A stretch of DNA of 64,000 bases from Blautia coccoides (GTDB lineage Bacteria; Bacillota; Clostridia; Lachnospirales; Lachnospiraceae). The notes beneath the pieces are model-generated. The model ran no database searches, had not been told where the DNA came from, and worked only from the letters and a program-made list of their open reading frames with translations. The translations under genes and the position numbers were made by a program. Positions 35,240-43,888 of this stretch are shown here, one piece after another; the stretch's first letter is position 1; each line of letters begins with the position of its first letter. The DNA lies in assembly GCF_034355335.1 (NCBI RefSeq), contig NZ_CP136422.1, forward strand, positions 263,001 through 327,000, read 5' to 3'.

Positions 35240-36502
35240 ATGAGTAATGTGACAAGAGCAGAAATTCTGAAGCTGGCTGAGAGCCAGACAGAGGACTTTA
35301 TTAAACTGGTTTCTGACCTGATCAGGATTCCCAGTGAAAACCCTACCGGAACCCAGAGAGAGGTAGTGGATTTTGTTAAGAATTATCTGAAGGAAGCAGG
35401 CATTGCCAGCGAGGAAGTTGCAGCACATCCTGACTTCCCGTGTGTACTGGCAAAAATCGGAAAAGATGACGGATTCAGCGTGATCTTAAACGGTCATGTG
35501 GACGTGGTTCCCGCCGGTGACAGGGAACAGTGGGATTTTGATCCGTTTTCCGGTGAAGTGACAGACAAGCTGATCCTGGGAAGAGGAACTTCCGACATGA
35601 AAGCCGGCGTGGCTGGCCTTTTGTTTGCCATGAAGATACTCACAGAGTCAAAAGCGGAACTCAACGGCAATATCCGCCTCCACATAGTTTCTGATGAGGA
35701 GAGCGGCGGGGAATACGGTTCCAGATGGCTGTGTGACAATGGGTATGCCAAAGATGCCAATGCCTGCCTTATTGCGGAACCAACATCCAACAATACCATT
35801 GAGATTGGTCAGAAAGGCGGCCTGACCCTGATCATGAAGGCCAACGGCAAATCCGCACATGGAAGTCTGGGCGGATTTAAAGGGGAAAATGCCATTATCA
35901 AGCTCTCAAAAGTGCTGGATAAACTGCAGGATCTCACAAAGATCGAAGGCCACTTTAAGGACAGTCAGGCTCACGCATTGGAGAATTCCAAGCTGATCGC
36001 ACAGCAGGAGATCGGCGAGCCGGGGATCGGTGAAGTTATCAGCCATGTATCAGCCAATGTAGGTGTGATCCAGGGCGGAACACGTCCGAATATGGTTCCG
36101 GATTACTGTGAGGCTATTGTGGATGTACGTCTGCCGATCGGTGTGGACCATGAAGAGATCGAAGAGATGGTGCGCAGGATCATCCGTGAAAGCGGAGAGA
36201 CGGGCATTGAGTACGAAGCGCAGTGGAAGAGCGAAGGAAACTACACAGACGAGGATGCAGCTATTGTACAGACTGTGAAGAAAAATGCAGAGGCACTGTG
36301 GGGCATTGATGTGATCCCGGCTTATCAGTGGGCATCCAGCGATGCAAGAGAGTACCGTGCACAGGGCATTCCTACTATTCAGTACGGTCCTTCCAATACG
36401 GAGGGTATTCACTCTTATAATGAGAATGTGGATATTGAGGATGCGGTGAATGCGGGCAGGATTTATATTCTGTCACTGTGTGATCTGATGGGAATTGAGT
36501 AA
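35240..36502 (+). CDS. M20 family peptidase, ArgE/DapE-like
   Basis: This 420-residue metallopeptidase has His86 and Asp88 in NGHVDVVP, bridging Asp119 in GRGTSDMKAG, the catalytic Glu pair in VSDEESGGEYGS, and a dimerisation domain beginning near GQKGGLTLIMKANGKSAHG. It belongs to the deacylase/dipeptidase branch (ArgE, DapE, PepV-like). It closes the importer operon, so it probably completes hydrolysis begun by the first M20 enzyme. A strong terminator follows. Confidence 0.92.
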   Translation: MSNVTRAEILKLAESQTEDFIKLVSDLIRIPSENPTGTQREVVDFVKNYLKEAGIASEEVAAHPDFPCVLAKIGKDDGFSVILNGHVDVVPAGDREQWDFDPFSGEVTDKLILGRGTSDMKAGVAGLLFAMKILTESKAELNGNIRLHIVSDEESGGEYGSRWLCDNGYAKDANACLIAEPTSNNTIEIGQKGGLTLIMKANGKSAHGSLGGFKGENAIIKLSKVLDKLQDLTKIEGHFKDSQAHALENSKLIAQQEIGEPGIGEVISHVSANVGVIQGGTRPNMVPDYCEAIVDVRLPIGVDHEEIEEMVRRIIRESGETGIEYEAQWKSEGNYTDEDAAIVQTVKKNAEALWGIDVIPAYQWASSDAREYRAQGIPTIQYGPSNTEGIHSYNENVDIEDAVNAGRIYILSLCDLMGIE

Positions 36503-36520
36503 GTTGATACGGAGGATATG

Positions 36521-36562
36521 AAAAATCGGAAGAAGGCTTTAGTAGCCTTTCTTCCGATTTTT
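36521..36562. terminator. Terminator of the peptide importer operon
   Basis: The arms AAAAATCGGAAGAAGGCT (36521-36538) and AGCCTTTCTTCCGATTTTT (36544-36562) pair with one bulge. A-run and T-run flank the stem, so it can work in both directions. Confidence 0.9.
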
Positions 36563-36578
36563 CGTGCAATATTACAGA

Positions 36579-36607
36579 TTGCTAACGCGATGTATGAATG
36601 ATATAAT
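36579..36607 (+). promoter_or_regulatory. Strong promoter of the type I toxin-like transcript
   Basis: TTGCTA (36579-36584) and TATAAT (36602-36607) have a 17-base spacer. A start near 36614 places the RNA 5' end at the pairing arm GGACAGCCG. Confidence 0.7.
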
Positions 36608-36613
36608 ATGAAA

Positions 36614-36808
36614 ATGGACAGCCGTGTTGCAGGGTGGGTTGACCTCTATTCTTTAGAATGGGGGTGATGTCTATGAAAAATGATTTCCATTTTCAGGATA
36701 TAATGACCTTTGGCTGTTCCTTCTGGCATATCAAAACTTTGGCCAGTGGACGGGTGGTCTTTCTACTCATTATAACGGTCAACTAACCTTGTGGGCGGCT
36801 GTCCTTTT
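36614..36808 (+). other. Structured transcript of a type I toxin-antitoxin-like locus
   Basis: The predicted RNA of about 195 bases has its ends paired: GGACAGCCG (36616-36624) with CGGCTGTCC (36796-36804), just before TTTTAT. A second long-range pair is GTTGACC (36638-36644) with GGTCAAC (36777-36783). CCTCTATTC (36643-36651) and GAATGGGGG (36656-36664) form a hairpin with a TTTA loop that hides the Shine-Dalgarno site. Closed ends and a masked ribosome site are hallmarks of type I toxin mRNAs in Firmicutes. The assignment is by architecture and recollection of holin-like toxin loci in related bacteria, not by database match. Confidence 0.6.
36673..36786 (+). pseudogene. Small toxin-like ORF, probably frameshifted
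   Basis: The ATG at 36673 follows GGGGGTG at good spacing and gives 37 residues: MKNDFHFQDIMTFG, then CSFWHIK and a hydrophobic end VVFLLIITVN. Holin-like type I toxins usually run on from a similar start into one hydrophobic helix. Here, one base of shift after MTFG would read LFLLAY, so I suspect a lost base and a decayed toxin. An alternative is a real but divergent short peptide. Confidence 0.4.
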
Positions 36809-36816
36809 ATAGTTTT

Positions 36817-36844
36817 AATATACCACCTATTTACGCGTTTGCAA
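36817..36844 (-). promoter_or_regulatory. Convergent antisense promoter (antitoxin RNA)
   Basis: On the minus strand TTGCAA (36844-36839) and TATATT (36822-36817) have a 16-base spacer. Transcription would begin near 36810 and run across the 3' part of the toxin-like RNA, as expected for an antisense antitoxin. The promoter overlaps the gap before the AraC stop. Confidence 0.5.
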
Positions 36845-36866
36845 ATAACCACTTTGCAAAAACTTC

Positions 36867-37730
36867 TCACCCGGGGAAATGATCAAACATCTTCCTGAAC
36901 TGCGACGGCGTACAGTTATTGATCTGCTTAAACGTCCTGTTAAAGGACGGCAGGCTGGAAAAGCCGGACTGCAGCGCCACATCCATAATGGAAAGCTCCG
37001 GATTTTCCAGCAGCTCCGTTGCCCGTGATACCCGCAGGGATGTAATATATTCCGGCAGGGACATCTGATAATACTCTTTAAAAATCCTGGAGAAATGGTA
37101 TTTGCTGAACCCTGCAAAGGCGGCAAGATCCTCCAGACTGATCTGTTCTGTATAATGTTCATTTATATATTCTGTAATTCCATCAAATTTTCTGTCATAA
37201 GCCTTTTGCTGAGGCGTTTTCTGGGCAGAGAGTGAATTCTCTATCTGATAATTATGTTCCCCGATCACTATGAAAAAGTGCAGCAGTGCTTCATACAGGC
37301 GCATCTCTTTGAAGCTGATATCGCTGTAGAATAATCCCTTCATTTTTACGAGGATATCCAGTGGGTTATCCGTAAACGGCGCGGGGTCTGTCACATCAAT
37401 GACAGGCTGACAGCATAGGAGCTGTCTGTGCGCGATAAAATCATGAAGCTGCGGCAGCAGCATATTAGAAAACTGCAGGACCAGGCAGGGCACCGTACTT
37501 TTTTTGGTCAGAGAGTGCAGGCTGCGGGGCGGTACCAGAACAATCTGGTTTTTCGTTAGGGTATACGTCTCGTTGCCCAGCGTCATAGTCATGTCGTTGG
37601 ACAGGGGAGCCACTATTTCCATGTAACTGTGCCAGTGTGTAGGGAAATGGGAATAGTAGTGCCCATATGACACATTAATGGACATATCGTGTTCAAAGTA
37701 CATAGGTTCAGATAAATCTGCTTTGATCAT
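36867..37730 (-). CDS. AraC-family regulator of the VOC/ABC operon
   Basis: This 287-residue regulator has a cupin sensor (YYSHFPTHWHSYMEIVAPL near 25-43) and the helix-turn-helix pair (LEDLAAFAGFSKYHFSRIF, FSSLPSFNRTFKQINNCTPSQFRKMF). The ATG follows AAGGAGT. It is divergent from the operon starting at 38082 across a 351-base AT-rich gap containing repeated TATTGC motifs, so it probably activates that operon. Confidence 0.9.
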   Translation of the reverse strand: MIKADLSEPMYFEHDMSINVSYGHYYSHFPTHWHSYMEIVAPLSNDMTMTLGNETYTLTKNQIVLVPPRSLHSLTKKSTVPCLVLQFSNMLLPQLHDFIAHRQLLCCQPVIDVTDPAPFTDNPLDILVKMKGLFYSDISFKEMRLYEALLHFFIVIGEHNYQIENSLSAQKTPQQKAYDRKFDGITEYINEHYTEQISLEDLAAFAGFSKYHFSRIFKEYYQMSLPEYITSLRVSRATELLENPELSIMDVALQSGFSSLPSFNRTFKQINNCTPSQFRKMFDHFPG

Positions 37731-38081
37731 AACAAATTACTCCTTATAGTTTAAATTGTAAAAAAGCATAATAAAATATTGCAAATGAAAAATGAATCGA
37801 CAAAATTTTACAAATACAGACAATAAATTCCTTTGATAAATATTATAAGTTAAATATTGCGATAAATAAATGTGCAGAATGCACAAAAATACTGTTGGAA
37901 AAATGTGAACATGTGACTATTGCATATTAATAATTTGCATATACTCAAAATATAAAGCAATAATTATTATATATATAGCAATAAGTTAATGGAAAATACT
38001 TTATTCCAATGCTATAGTAAACATATCAAAACCGAAGCGCGTGAAGGTTGAAATGAATACAAGCAAAGGAAGGATTAGATT
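37731..38081. promoter_or_regulatory. AT-rich divergent control region with repeated hexamers
   Basis: No gene is seen in these 351 bases. TATTGC occurs at 37777, 37855 and 37918, and its reverse complement GCAATA at 37957 and 37978. TGTGCAGAATGCACA (37871-37885) is a palindrome with 6-base arms. A promoter for the rightward operon is likely at 37990-38018 (TGGAAA, 17 bases, TATAGT). Multiple direct and inverted half-sites are what an AraC activator would use. Confidence 0.55.
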
Positions 38082-38534
38082 ATGGGAGTAATTGACGGCA
38101 AGACGATATGCCAGGTAGCCCTGGTGGTGAAAGACCTGGAAAAGACAACAGAGGAGTACGCAAAGCTTTTCGGTGTTCCGAAGCCGGAGATATTCCGGGT
38201 TCCGGATGAGTCCGTGGCGCACACACAATTTAAGGGAGAACCCAGCAGGACAAGAGCAAAGCTTGCAGTGTTTGATCTGGGACAGGTAGTGCTGGAGCTT
38301 ACAGAGCCTGATGAGGAGCCTAGTTCATGGAAAGATTTCCTGGAGAAGAACGGTGACGGTATCCATCATATTGCGTTTATGACAGATGACAGAGATGCGG
38401 CAGTAAAATACTTTGAGGAAAATGACATGCCGGTCCGCCATTACGGGGAATATGAGGGCGGAAATTACACGGTTTTTGACAGCAAAGAAAAACTGGGAAC
38501 ATTTGTACAGGTGAAATACGAACCGAAAAAGTAA
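38082..38534 (+). CDS. VOC superfamily protein, methylmalonyl-CoA epimerase-like (paralogue 1)
   Basis: This 150-residue protein has two beta-alpha-beta-beta-beta units. Candidate metal ligands are Gln11 (ICQVALVVKDLE), Glu72 region (VVLELTEP), His95/His96 (GIHHIAF) and Gln143 (FVQVKY). Methylmalonyl-CoA epimerases use His, Gln, His, Glu, so the first and last positions differ here. It is the first gene of a sugar importer operon, where a CoA epimerase makes little sense. An isomerase or lyase acting on a keto-sugar is an inference. A paralogue lies at 43889. Confidence 0.85.
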   Translation: MGVIDGKTICQVALVVKDLEKTTEEYAKLFGVPKPEIFRVPDESVAHTQFKGEPSRTRAKLAVFDLGQVVLELTEPDEEPSSWKDFLEKNGDGIHHIAFMTDDRDAAVKYFEENDMPVRHYGEYEGGNYTVFDSKEKLGTFVQVKYEPKK

Positions 38535-38564
38535 CGATGGTGTGAAACAGGAAAGGAGAAACGT

Positions 38565-40013
38565 ATGAAGAATAAATTAGCAGCAGCATTATTAACATTA
38601 TGTATGGCAGCAGGTACACTGGCTGGATGTGGGGATTCAGCAAGTACATCCGCGGACGGGGGAACACAGCAGCCGGAAGAAAAGACAGAGCTGAGCGACG
38701 AGGCAAAGAAGGCACAAGAGTCTGTGAAGACGAATGCGGATGAGCTGAAAGCATTGGGGTTGGAAGTGGAAGATACAGATTTGACTGGGGAATTTACATA
38801 TTGGTCTGCGTTTACGGGGGATTCCCAGGTGTGGGACCAGAGCCGTGTAGATGCATTTAACGAATTGTATAAAGACAAGGGCATTAAGTGCAACGTACAG
38901 TTTGTACCTGACGGGGCAGGCATCAACAACGGAAAGCTTCTGTCAGCCATTGCAGGCGGTCAGGCACCTGATCTGGTTATCTGTGACAACGCGGTTTCGG
39001 CCTATTCTTATGCAGCAAACGGAAGCTTTGAAATGCTGGAGCCGTATCTTGAGCAGGTAGACCTGGATGTAGATAACTTTTTCAACGGATGTAAGGATGT
39101 TATATATTATAAGGATGAGCCATATCTGATCCCTCAGGACACCAATGTAATGCTGCTGTATTACAATCCTGATATCGCTAAAGAAGCCGGGCTGGATCCC
39201 GAAAATCCTCCCAAAACATTAGACGAGCTGGACCAGTGGGCAGAAGCCATGACGATCCAGAAGGAAGACGGGACATATGAAAGATTTGGCCTTATTCCAT
39301 GGCTTGACTTAAAGGATGATGCTTTTACACTTCCGTTTTTCTTTGGTGCAGACGTATATGATTCTGAGACGAATAAACTGAACCTGACTTCACCGGAAGT
39401 GGTTTCCTGTATGGAATGGCTGCAGTCCTACGGACAGAAATATGACCCGGAGAGGATCCAGTCCTTTACCTCAGGACTTGGCGGAATGTTTTCACCGGAT
39501 CATGCGTTTATGACAGGAAAAGTGGGCATGACGATCACCGGAAACTGGTTCTCCAATGCTCTGCGTGTTTATGCACCTGATGTAAATTATAAAGCCTGTG
39601 CTGTACCGGTGCCGGACGGCGGACGGGCAAACAGCACGACATTCCAGACAAATGTGTTTGCAATACCGAAGGGTTCACAGAATCCTGAACTGGCTGCACT
39701 GTTCATTAAATTCTGTATGTCAGGTGCGGTTAATGAGGATAACTTTGCTCAGTGGAGAAGTATCCCTACAAGTGACGCAGAGTTTGACAATGTAAGCCTG
39801 ACAAAAGAGGGCGACGAGATGTATTTGATGGAGAGAGAGCTTGCGAACTCACCGGAAAACGGAATACCTGCGCTGTGTTCCTGCTCAGCTGAATTGTCTA
39901 AGGCATTTGTAACCTTCCGTGAAGGTGTGATCTATGGAAACATCACGGACATTCAGGGAGAACTTCAGAAACTTCAGGATAAATATCAGGCAGAACTTGA
40001 TAAAGCAGAGTAA
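38565..40013 (+). CDS. Extracellular sugar-binding lipoprotein
   Basis: This 482-residue family-1 binding protein has a signal peptide with lipobox LAGC (near 19-22). Typical stretches are FTYWSAFTGDSQVWDQ, PDLVICDNAVSAYSYAANGSFEMLEPYL and PYLIPQDTNVMLLYYNPDIAKEAG. It presents sugar or glycoside to the permeases at 40096 and 40965. A strong hairpin after the gene would favour its expression. Confidence 0.92.
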   Translation: MKNKLAAALLTLCMAAGTLAGCGDSASTSADGGTQQPEEKTELSDEAKKAQESVKTNADELKALGLEVEDTDLTGEFTYWSAFTGDSQVWDQSRVDAFNELYKDKGIKCNVQFVPDGAGINNGKLLSAIAGGQAPDLVICDNAVSAYSYAANGSFEMLEPYLEQVDLDVDNFFNGCKDVIYYKDEPYLIPQDTNVMLLYYNPDIAKEAGLDPENPPKTLDELDQWAEAMTIQKEDGTYERFGLIPWLDLKDDAFTLPFFFGADVYDSETNKLNLTSPEVVSCMEWLQSYGQKYDPERIQSFTSGLGGMFSPDHAFMTGKVGMTITGNWFSNALRVYAPDVNYKACAVPVPDGGRANSTTFQTNVFAIPKGSQNPELAALFIKFCMSGAVNEDNFAQWRSIPTSDAEFDNVSLTKEGDEMYLMERELANSPENGIPALCSCSAELSKAFVTFREGVIYGNITDIQGELQKLQDKYQAELDKAE

Positions 40014-40038
40014 GGTTATCTGCGGTTTATGGAATACT

Positions 40039-40064
40039 CTGTGCGGCACTTATGTGCCGCACAG
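40039..40064 (+). other. Intercistronic hairpin after the binding-protein gene
   Basis: CTGTGCGGCAC (40039-40049) and GTGCCGCACAG (40054-40064) form a perfect 11-base stem with a TTAT loop and no T-run. It sits between binding-protein and permease genes, as in two other importers in this window. Confidence 0.65.
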
Positions 40065-40095
40065 AAGGTTTCATCAGAATGAAAGGAGATTCAAA

Positions 40096-40953
40096 ATGGC
40101 AAAACCGGATGGGATGAAGAACCACAGAAAAGGCCCCGGTCTGGAAGTTATACTTTTATATGCATTTTTGATTGTTTTAGCTATTCTGTTCGTTCTGCCG
40201 ATATTTTATCTGTTTATGGGATCTTTTAAGGCAGAAAGTGAACTGTTCAGAACGCCGTTTAAATGGCTGCCTGATAAATTCAGGCTGGATAACTTTGTGA
40301 ACATGTTTTCATCAATTCCCTTTTTTATGTACCTGAAAAATACAATGATCATTGTGATCTGCAATATTGTCGGCTCTCTTTTATCCTGTTCACTGGTGGC
40401 ATACGGATTTTCCAGGCTGCGCTGGCCGGGACGTGATAAGGTTTTCATTTTAGTGCTCGTTACGATGATCCTTCCATATCAGGTAACACTGGTGCCCTTG
40501 TTCCTTATGTTTACCAAGATGAAATGGATCGGAACATTCCTTCCCCTGACAGTTACCTGCTTTTTCGGGAATCCGTTTTTTATTTTCCTGCTGCGCCAGT
40601 TTTTCACGGGAATTCCCCAGGATATTTCAGAAGCAGCCCGTATTGACGGGGCCGGGGAGTTTACTATTTTTTCAAAGCTGGTTATCCCAATGGCTAAACC
40701 TGCATTGACCACTGTGGCTATTTTTGCATTTATCCGTTCTTGGAATGATTTCTTAGGACCGCTTGTATTTTTGGGTAAAGATGAACTGTACACACTGTCA
40801 TTGGCGGCTTCTATGCTGAAATCCAATCTGGATCCGAACTGGAGTATGCTGTTGGCACTGGGAGCGGTTATGATCCTGCCGGTATTGATCCTGTTCTTTG
40901 TTATGCAGAAGTATTTTATCCAGGGTATTGCAATGTCAGGAATTAAGGGATAG
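40096..40953 (+). CDS. Sugar ABC permease, MalG-like
   Basis: This permease of about 285 residues has six membrane segments. The EAA loop is SEAARIDGAGEFTIFSKLVIPMAKP and the end is QGIAMSGIKG, both typical of CUT1 MalG-type subunits. The ATG at 40096 follows AAAGGAGAT; a longer upstream frame overlaps the previous gene and lacks a site. Unusually, it precedes the MalF-type gene. Confidence 0.92.
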   Translation: MAKPDGMKNHRKGPGLEVILLYAFLIVLAILFVLPIFYLFMGSFKAESELFRTPFKWLPDKFRLDNFVNMFSSIPFFMYLKNTMIIVICNIVGSLLSCSLVAYGFSRLRWPGRDKVFILVLVTMILPYQVTLVPLFLMFTKMKWIGTFLPLTVTCFFGNPFFIFLLRQFFTGIPQDISEAARIDGAGEFTIFSKLVIPMAKPALTTVAIFAFIRSWNDFLGPLVFLGKDELYTLSLAASMLKSNLDPNWSMLLALGAVMILPVLILFFVMQKYFIQGIAMSGIKG

Positions 40954-40964
40954 GAGGGGAAAAT

Positions 40965-41849
40965 ATGAAGAAAATGAATATGAGAAAAAAAGAGGCCATT
41001 CATGGGCTGCTGTTCGTTTCCCCGTGGATAATCGGATTTCTGGTATTTACCTTATTTCCGATTTGTTCCTCCCTGTATTATTCCCTATGTGATTACCAGG
41101 TGATCAAAGATCCTGTCTTTATCGGATTTGATAATTACAAAATGCTGTTTCAGGATAAAACGTTTCTGAAGGCAATGAGTAATACAGTTTATATGATTAT
41201 TTTTGGAGTTCCCATAACTACATTTATTGCAGTGGCTGTCTCCATTATAATGAATAACAAGAAGTTAAAATACACTGGACCGTTCCGGGTGGCATTTTTT
41301 ATTCCTACGCTGGTGCCAACAGTTGTGGCATGTCTTCTCTGGATATGGGTTATGCAGCCGGAGACCGGTATAATCAACCGTCTGCTCAGCTATATCGGAA
41401 TTCAAGGCCCCGGATGGCTTTCCAGTATGTTCTGGTCCAAGCCTGCGCTGATCATTATGATGGTGTGGACCTGCGGCAATGCCATTATCATTTATCTGGC
41501 AGGCCTGCAGGATATACCCGACAGTCTTTATGAGTCGGCAGCTCTGGATGGTGCGGGATTTTTCAGACAGACTATATCCGTAACCATTCCGCTTCTGCGC
41601 TCTACCATACTTTATAATGTGGTGACACTGATCATTGCAGTGTTCCAGTGGTTCGCAGAGCCGTACATTATGACCAACGGAGGCCCGGACAATCAGACTA
41701 TGTTCTATTCCCTGTATTTGTATCAGAACGCATTCTCTTACTTTAAAATGGGATATGCATCCGCTATGGCTTGGATCCTGCTTCTGATCGCTCTGGCCAT
41801 CATTCTGGTACTGTTTAAGGTCTTCCGTTTTGGGGAGTCAGATTATTAG
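40965..41849 (+). CDS. Sugar ABC permease, MalF-like
   Basis: This 294-residue permease has the MalF-type opening (EAIHGLLFVSPWIIGFLVFTLFP), six membrane segments and EAA loop YESAALDGAGFFRQTISVTIPLL. It is the partner of the MalG-like subunit 11 bases upstream. No ATPase gene is in the operon, so a shared MsmK-type ATPase is expected. Confidence 0.92.
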   Translation: MKKMNMRKKEAIHGLLFVSPWIIGFLVFTLFPICSSLYYSLCDYQVIKDPVFIGFDNYKMLFQDKTFLKAMSNTVYMIIFGVPITTFIAVAVSIIMNNKKLKYTGPFRVAFFIPTLVPTVVACLLWIWVMQPETGIINRLLSYIGIQGPGWLSSMFWSKPALIIMMVWTCGNAIIIYLAGLQDIPDSLYESAALDGAGFFRQTISVTIPLLRSTILYNVVTLIIAVFQWFAEPYIMTNGGPDNQTMFYSLYLYQNAFSYFKMGYASAMAWILLLIALAIILVLFKVFRFGESDY

Positions 41850-41857
41850 GAGGCAAT

Positions 41858-42592
41858 ATGATTGGATTAGTGACCGGCGCCAACCGGGGGTTGGGCTATG
41901 AGATGATAAAAGAAGGACTGCGAAGGGGCCACACGATGCTGGCTGGCTGCAGAAACGCCGCAGATGAAAGGTATACAGGCGATTTGCTGGAACTGAAAGC
42001 AGAATACGGAGATGATCTGAAGATTCTGGAGATGGATGTAACAGATGAACAGATGGTAAAACATGCGGCAGAACAGGTACAGCAGGAATTGGGACAAATT
42101 GATTTTCTTGTGAACAATGCCGGGGTACTGTTTGAAAAAATGGTAATGCCCGGGGACGCCATTGGTGATCTGGATGTGGAAAAGTTCAGAAAAACACTGG
42201 ATGTAAACGTGACAGGGACAGCCATTGTGCTGAAATATTTCATTGATCTGTTGTATGCTTCCAAGGATGCCTGTATTATGAATATAACTTCTGAGGCAGG
42301 ACATTTAAGTCCCCAGGGCTACAACTATCTGGCATACTCTGTGTCAAAACACGCCGCTAATATGTACACCCAGAAGATACGAAATTATCTGGCAGAGGAG
42401 AAGGCAGAAAAACACATGCGGATCTACATGATCCATCCTGGCCGTATGGACACCATTATGGGAAAAGAAAATGCCCAGATCCCTCCTTCTGAATCCGCGG
42501 CAGGACTGTTCGATATTCTGGACAGGAAGAAACAGATAGCTGACATGGATGTGCCCTTTATCAACTACAGGGGCGAACCTATGCCATACTGA
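41858..42592 (+). CDS. Short-chain dehydrogenase/reductase
   Basis: This 244-residue protein has the SDR cofactor motif TGANRGLG (5-12), the NNAG motif (LVNNAGVLF), catalytic Ser in NITSEAGHLS, and the YSVSK pair (Tyr-x-x-x-Lys). It starts 8 bases after the permease gene with an AGGAGG site. Together with the Gfo/Idh enzyme it gives the operon two NAD(P)-linked oxidoreductases, which suggests oxidation and later reduction of a sugar hydroxyl. Confidence 0.9.
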   Translation: MIGLVTGANRGLGYEMIKEGLRRGHTMLAGCRNAADERYTGDLLELKAEYGDDLKILEMDVTDEQMVKHAAEQVQQELGQIDFLVNNAGVLFEKMVMPGDAIGDLDVEKFRKTLDVNVTGTAIVLKYFIDLLYASKDACIMNITSEAGHLSPQGYNYLAYSVSKHAANMYTQKIRNYLAEEKAEKHMRIYMIHPGRMDTIMGKENAQIPPSESAAGLFDILDRKKQIADMDVPFINYRGEPMPY

Positions 42593-42707
42593 GATGGGGA
42601 TGTGGCTGCAGACAGAATATTCTGCAAAGCGTCTGTGATGCTGCAGAGAGATTCTGGTGCTGTTGAACAGCCGGAACCGGGAAATGGAATACTGTGAGGG
42701 ATCGAAT

Positions 42708-43859
42708 ATGAGAAATGTAAATGTGGGGATACTCGGATGCGGAGTCATCAGCAATACCTATATCCGGGATATCAAACGCTTTTATCCCACCCTGCATCTG
42801 GCAGCCTGCGCAGATGTGAATGTGGAACTGGCAAAGAGCCATGCTGAGAAATATCAGATATCTGCAGGCTGTTCTGTGGAGGAGATGCTTGCCATGGAAG
42901 ATGTGGAGCTGGTGGTAAACCTGACTCCGCCTCAGCTTCACACAGAACTGAATAAGAAAATATTAATGGCGGGAAAACATGTATTCTGCGAAAAACCCTT
43001 TGCGCCCACACCGGCCGAAGGGCGGGAAGTGATGGAGCTGGCGGATAGCAAAGGACTTTTTGTGGGCTGCGCTCCCGATACGTTCCTTGGCTCCTCCCTG
43101 CAGACCTGCAGAAAGATCCTGGATGACGGATGGATCGGAAAACCTCTCTATGTGACTGCCAATATGATGTCAAACGGTGTGGAAACATGGCATCCGGCAC
43201 CTGCGAATTTCTACAGGCTGGGCGCAGGTCCGCTGTATGATATGGGTCCATATTATTTTACCGCCCTGGCAGCACTGCTTGGGCCTGTAAAACGGGTCAG
43301 TGCTTTTTCAGGCACCGGATTTCCTGCGCGGAACATATATACAGGGCCGCAGAAAGGGCAGGCGATACAGGTTGAGACACCTACCCATTATTCGGGAATT
43401 GCAGAGCTTGCGTCAGGAGTCATTGTGAGTATGAATATCAGTTTCGATATCTGGCATTCTAATCTGCCTATGTTTGAAATATATGGGACAGAGGGGACAC
43501 TGGAGGTGCCGGATCCCAACATGTCCGGAGGCCGGCCCAAGGTCTACAGAAAGGAACGGACGCTGGATGTGCTGTATGACGACAGCGAGGAGACAAAAGC
43601 AAAGCAGAACGTCAGCGTGGAGCTGCCTGAACTGTATCCCCATATTGGGGAATACACCAGGGGGATTGGCGTGCTGGATCTGGCCTGTGCAGTGATCGAG
43701 GGAAGAAAGCCCAGAGTAAATGCTGAGATGGCCTGCCACGTGATCGAAGCGATCACAGGCATGATGGAGTCAGCGCGCGAAAGAAAAGTATATGAAATGG
43801 AAACTACCTGCGAAAAGCCGGAGCCTGTAAGGACCGGCATACCAGCGGGCAGAATATAA
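42708..43859 (+). CDS. Gfo/Idh/MocA family oxidoreductase
   Basis: This protein of about 383 residues has the Rossmann motif GILGCGVISNTY, the family EKPFAPT (Glu-Lys-Pro) motif and a C-terminal sheet domain with YDMGPYYFTALAALLG. Enzymes of this family oxidise or reduce sugars at C1-C4; related ones make 3-keto-glycosides. The ATG at 42708 starts directly at the Rossmann strand; longer starts add residues without family character. It lies between SDR and VOC genes in an operon lacking glycosidases. Confidence 0.9.
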   Translation: MRNVNVGILGCGVISNTYIRDIKRFYPTLHLAACADVNVELAKSHAEKYQISAGCSVEEMLAMEDVELVVNLTPPQLHTELNKKILMAGKHVFCEKPFAPTPAEGREVMELADSKGLFVGCAPDTFLGSSLQTCRKILDDGWIGKPLYVTANMMSNGVETWHPAPANFYRLGAGPLYDMGPYYFTALAALLGPVKRVSAFSGTGFPARNIYTGPQKGQAIQVETPTHYSGIAELASGVIVSMNISFDIWHSNLPMFEIYGTEGTLEVPDPNMSGGRPKVYRKERTLDVLYDDSEETKAKQNVSVELPELYPHIGEYTRGIGVLDLACAVIEGRKPRVNAEMACHVIEAITGMMESARERKVYEMETTCEKPEPVRTGIPAGRI

Positions 43860-43888
43860 ATAATAAAATATAAAGTGAGGTAAGAATT

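Noticed and set aside
36521..36562. CRISPR-like or mobile-element inverted repeat
   Set aside because: It is a single hairpin with T-run at the end of an operon, which is a terminator.
42600..42700. Possible small gene between the SDR and Gfo/Idh genes
   Set aside because: The frame only extends the Gfo/Idh ORF upstream; no separate ribosome site or conserved residues are seen.
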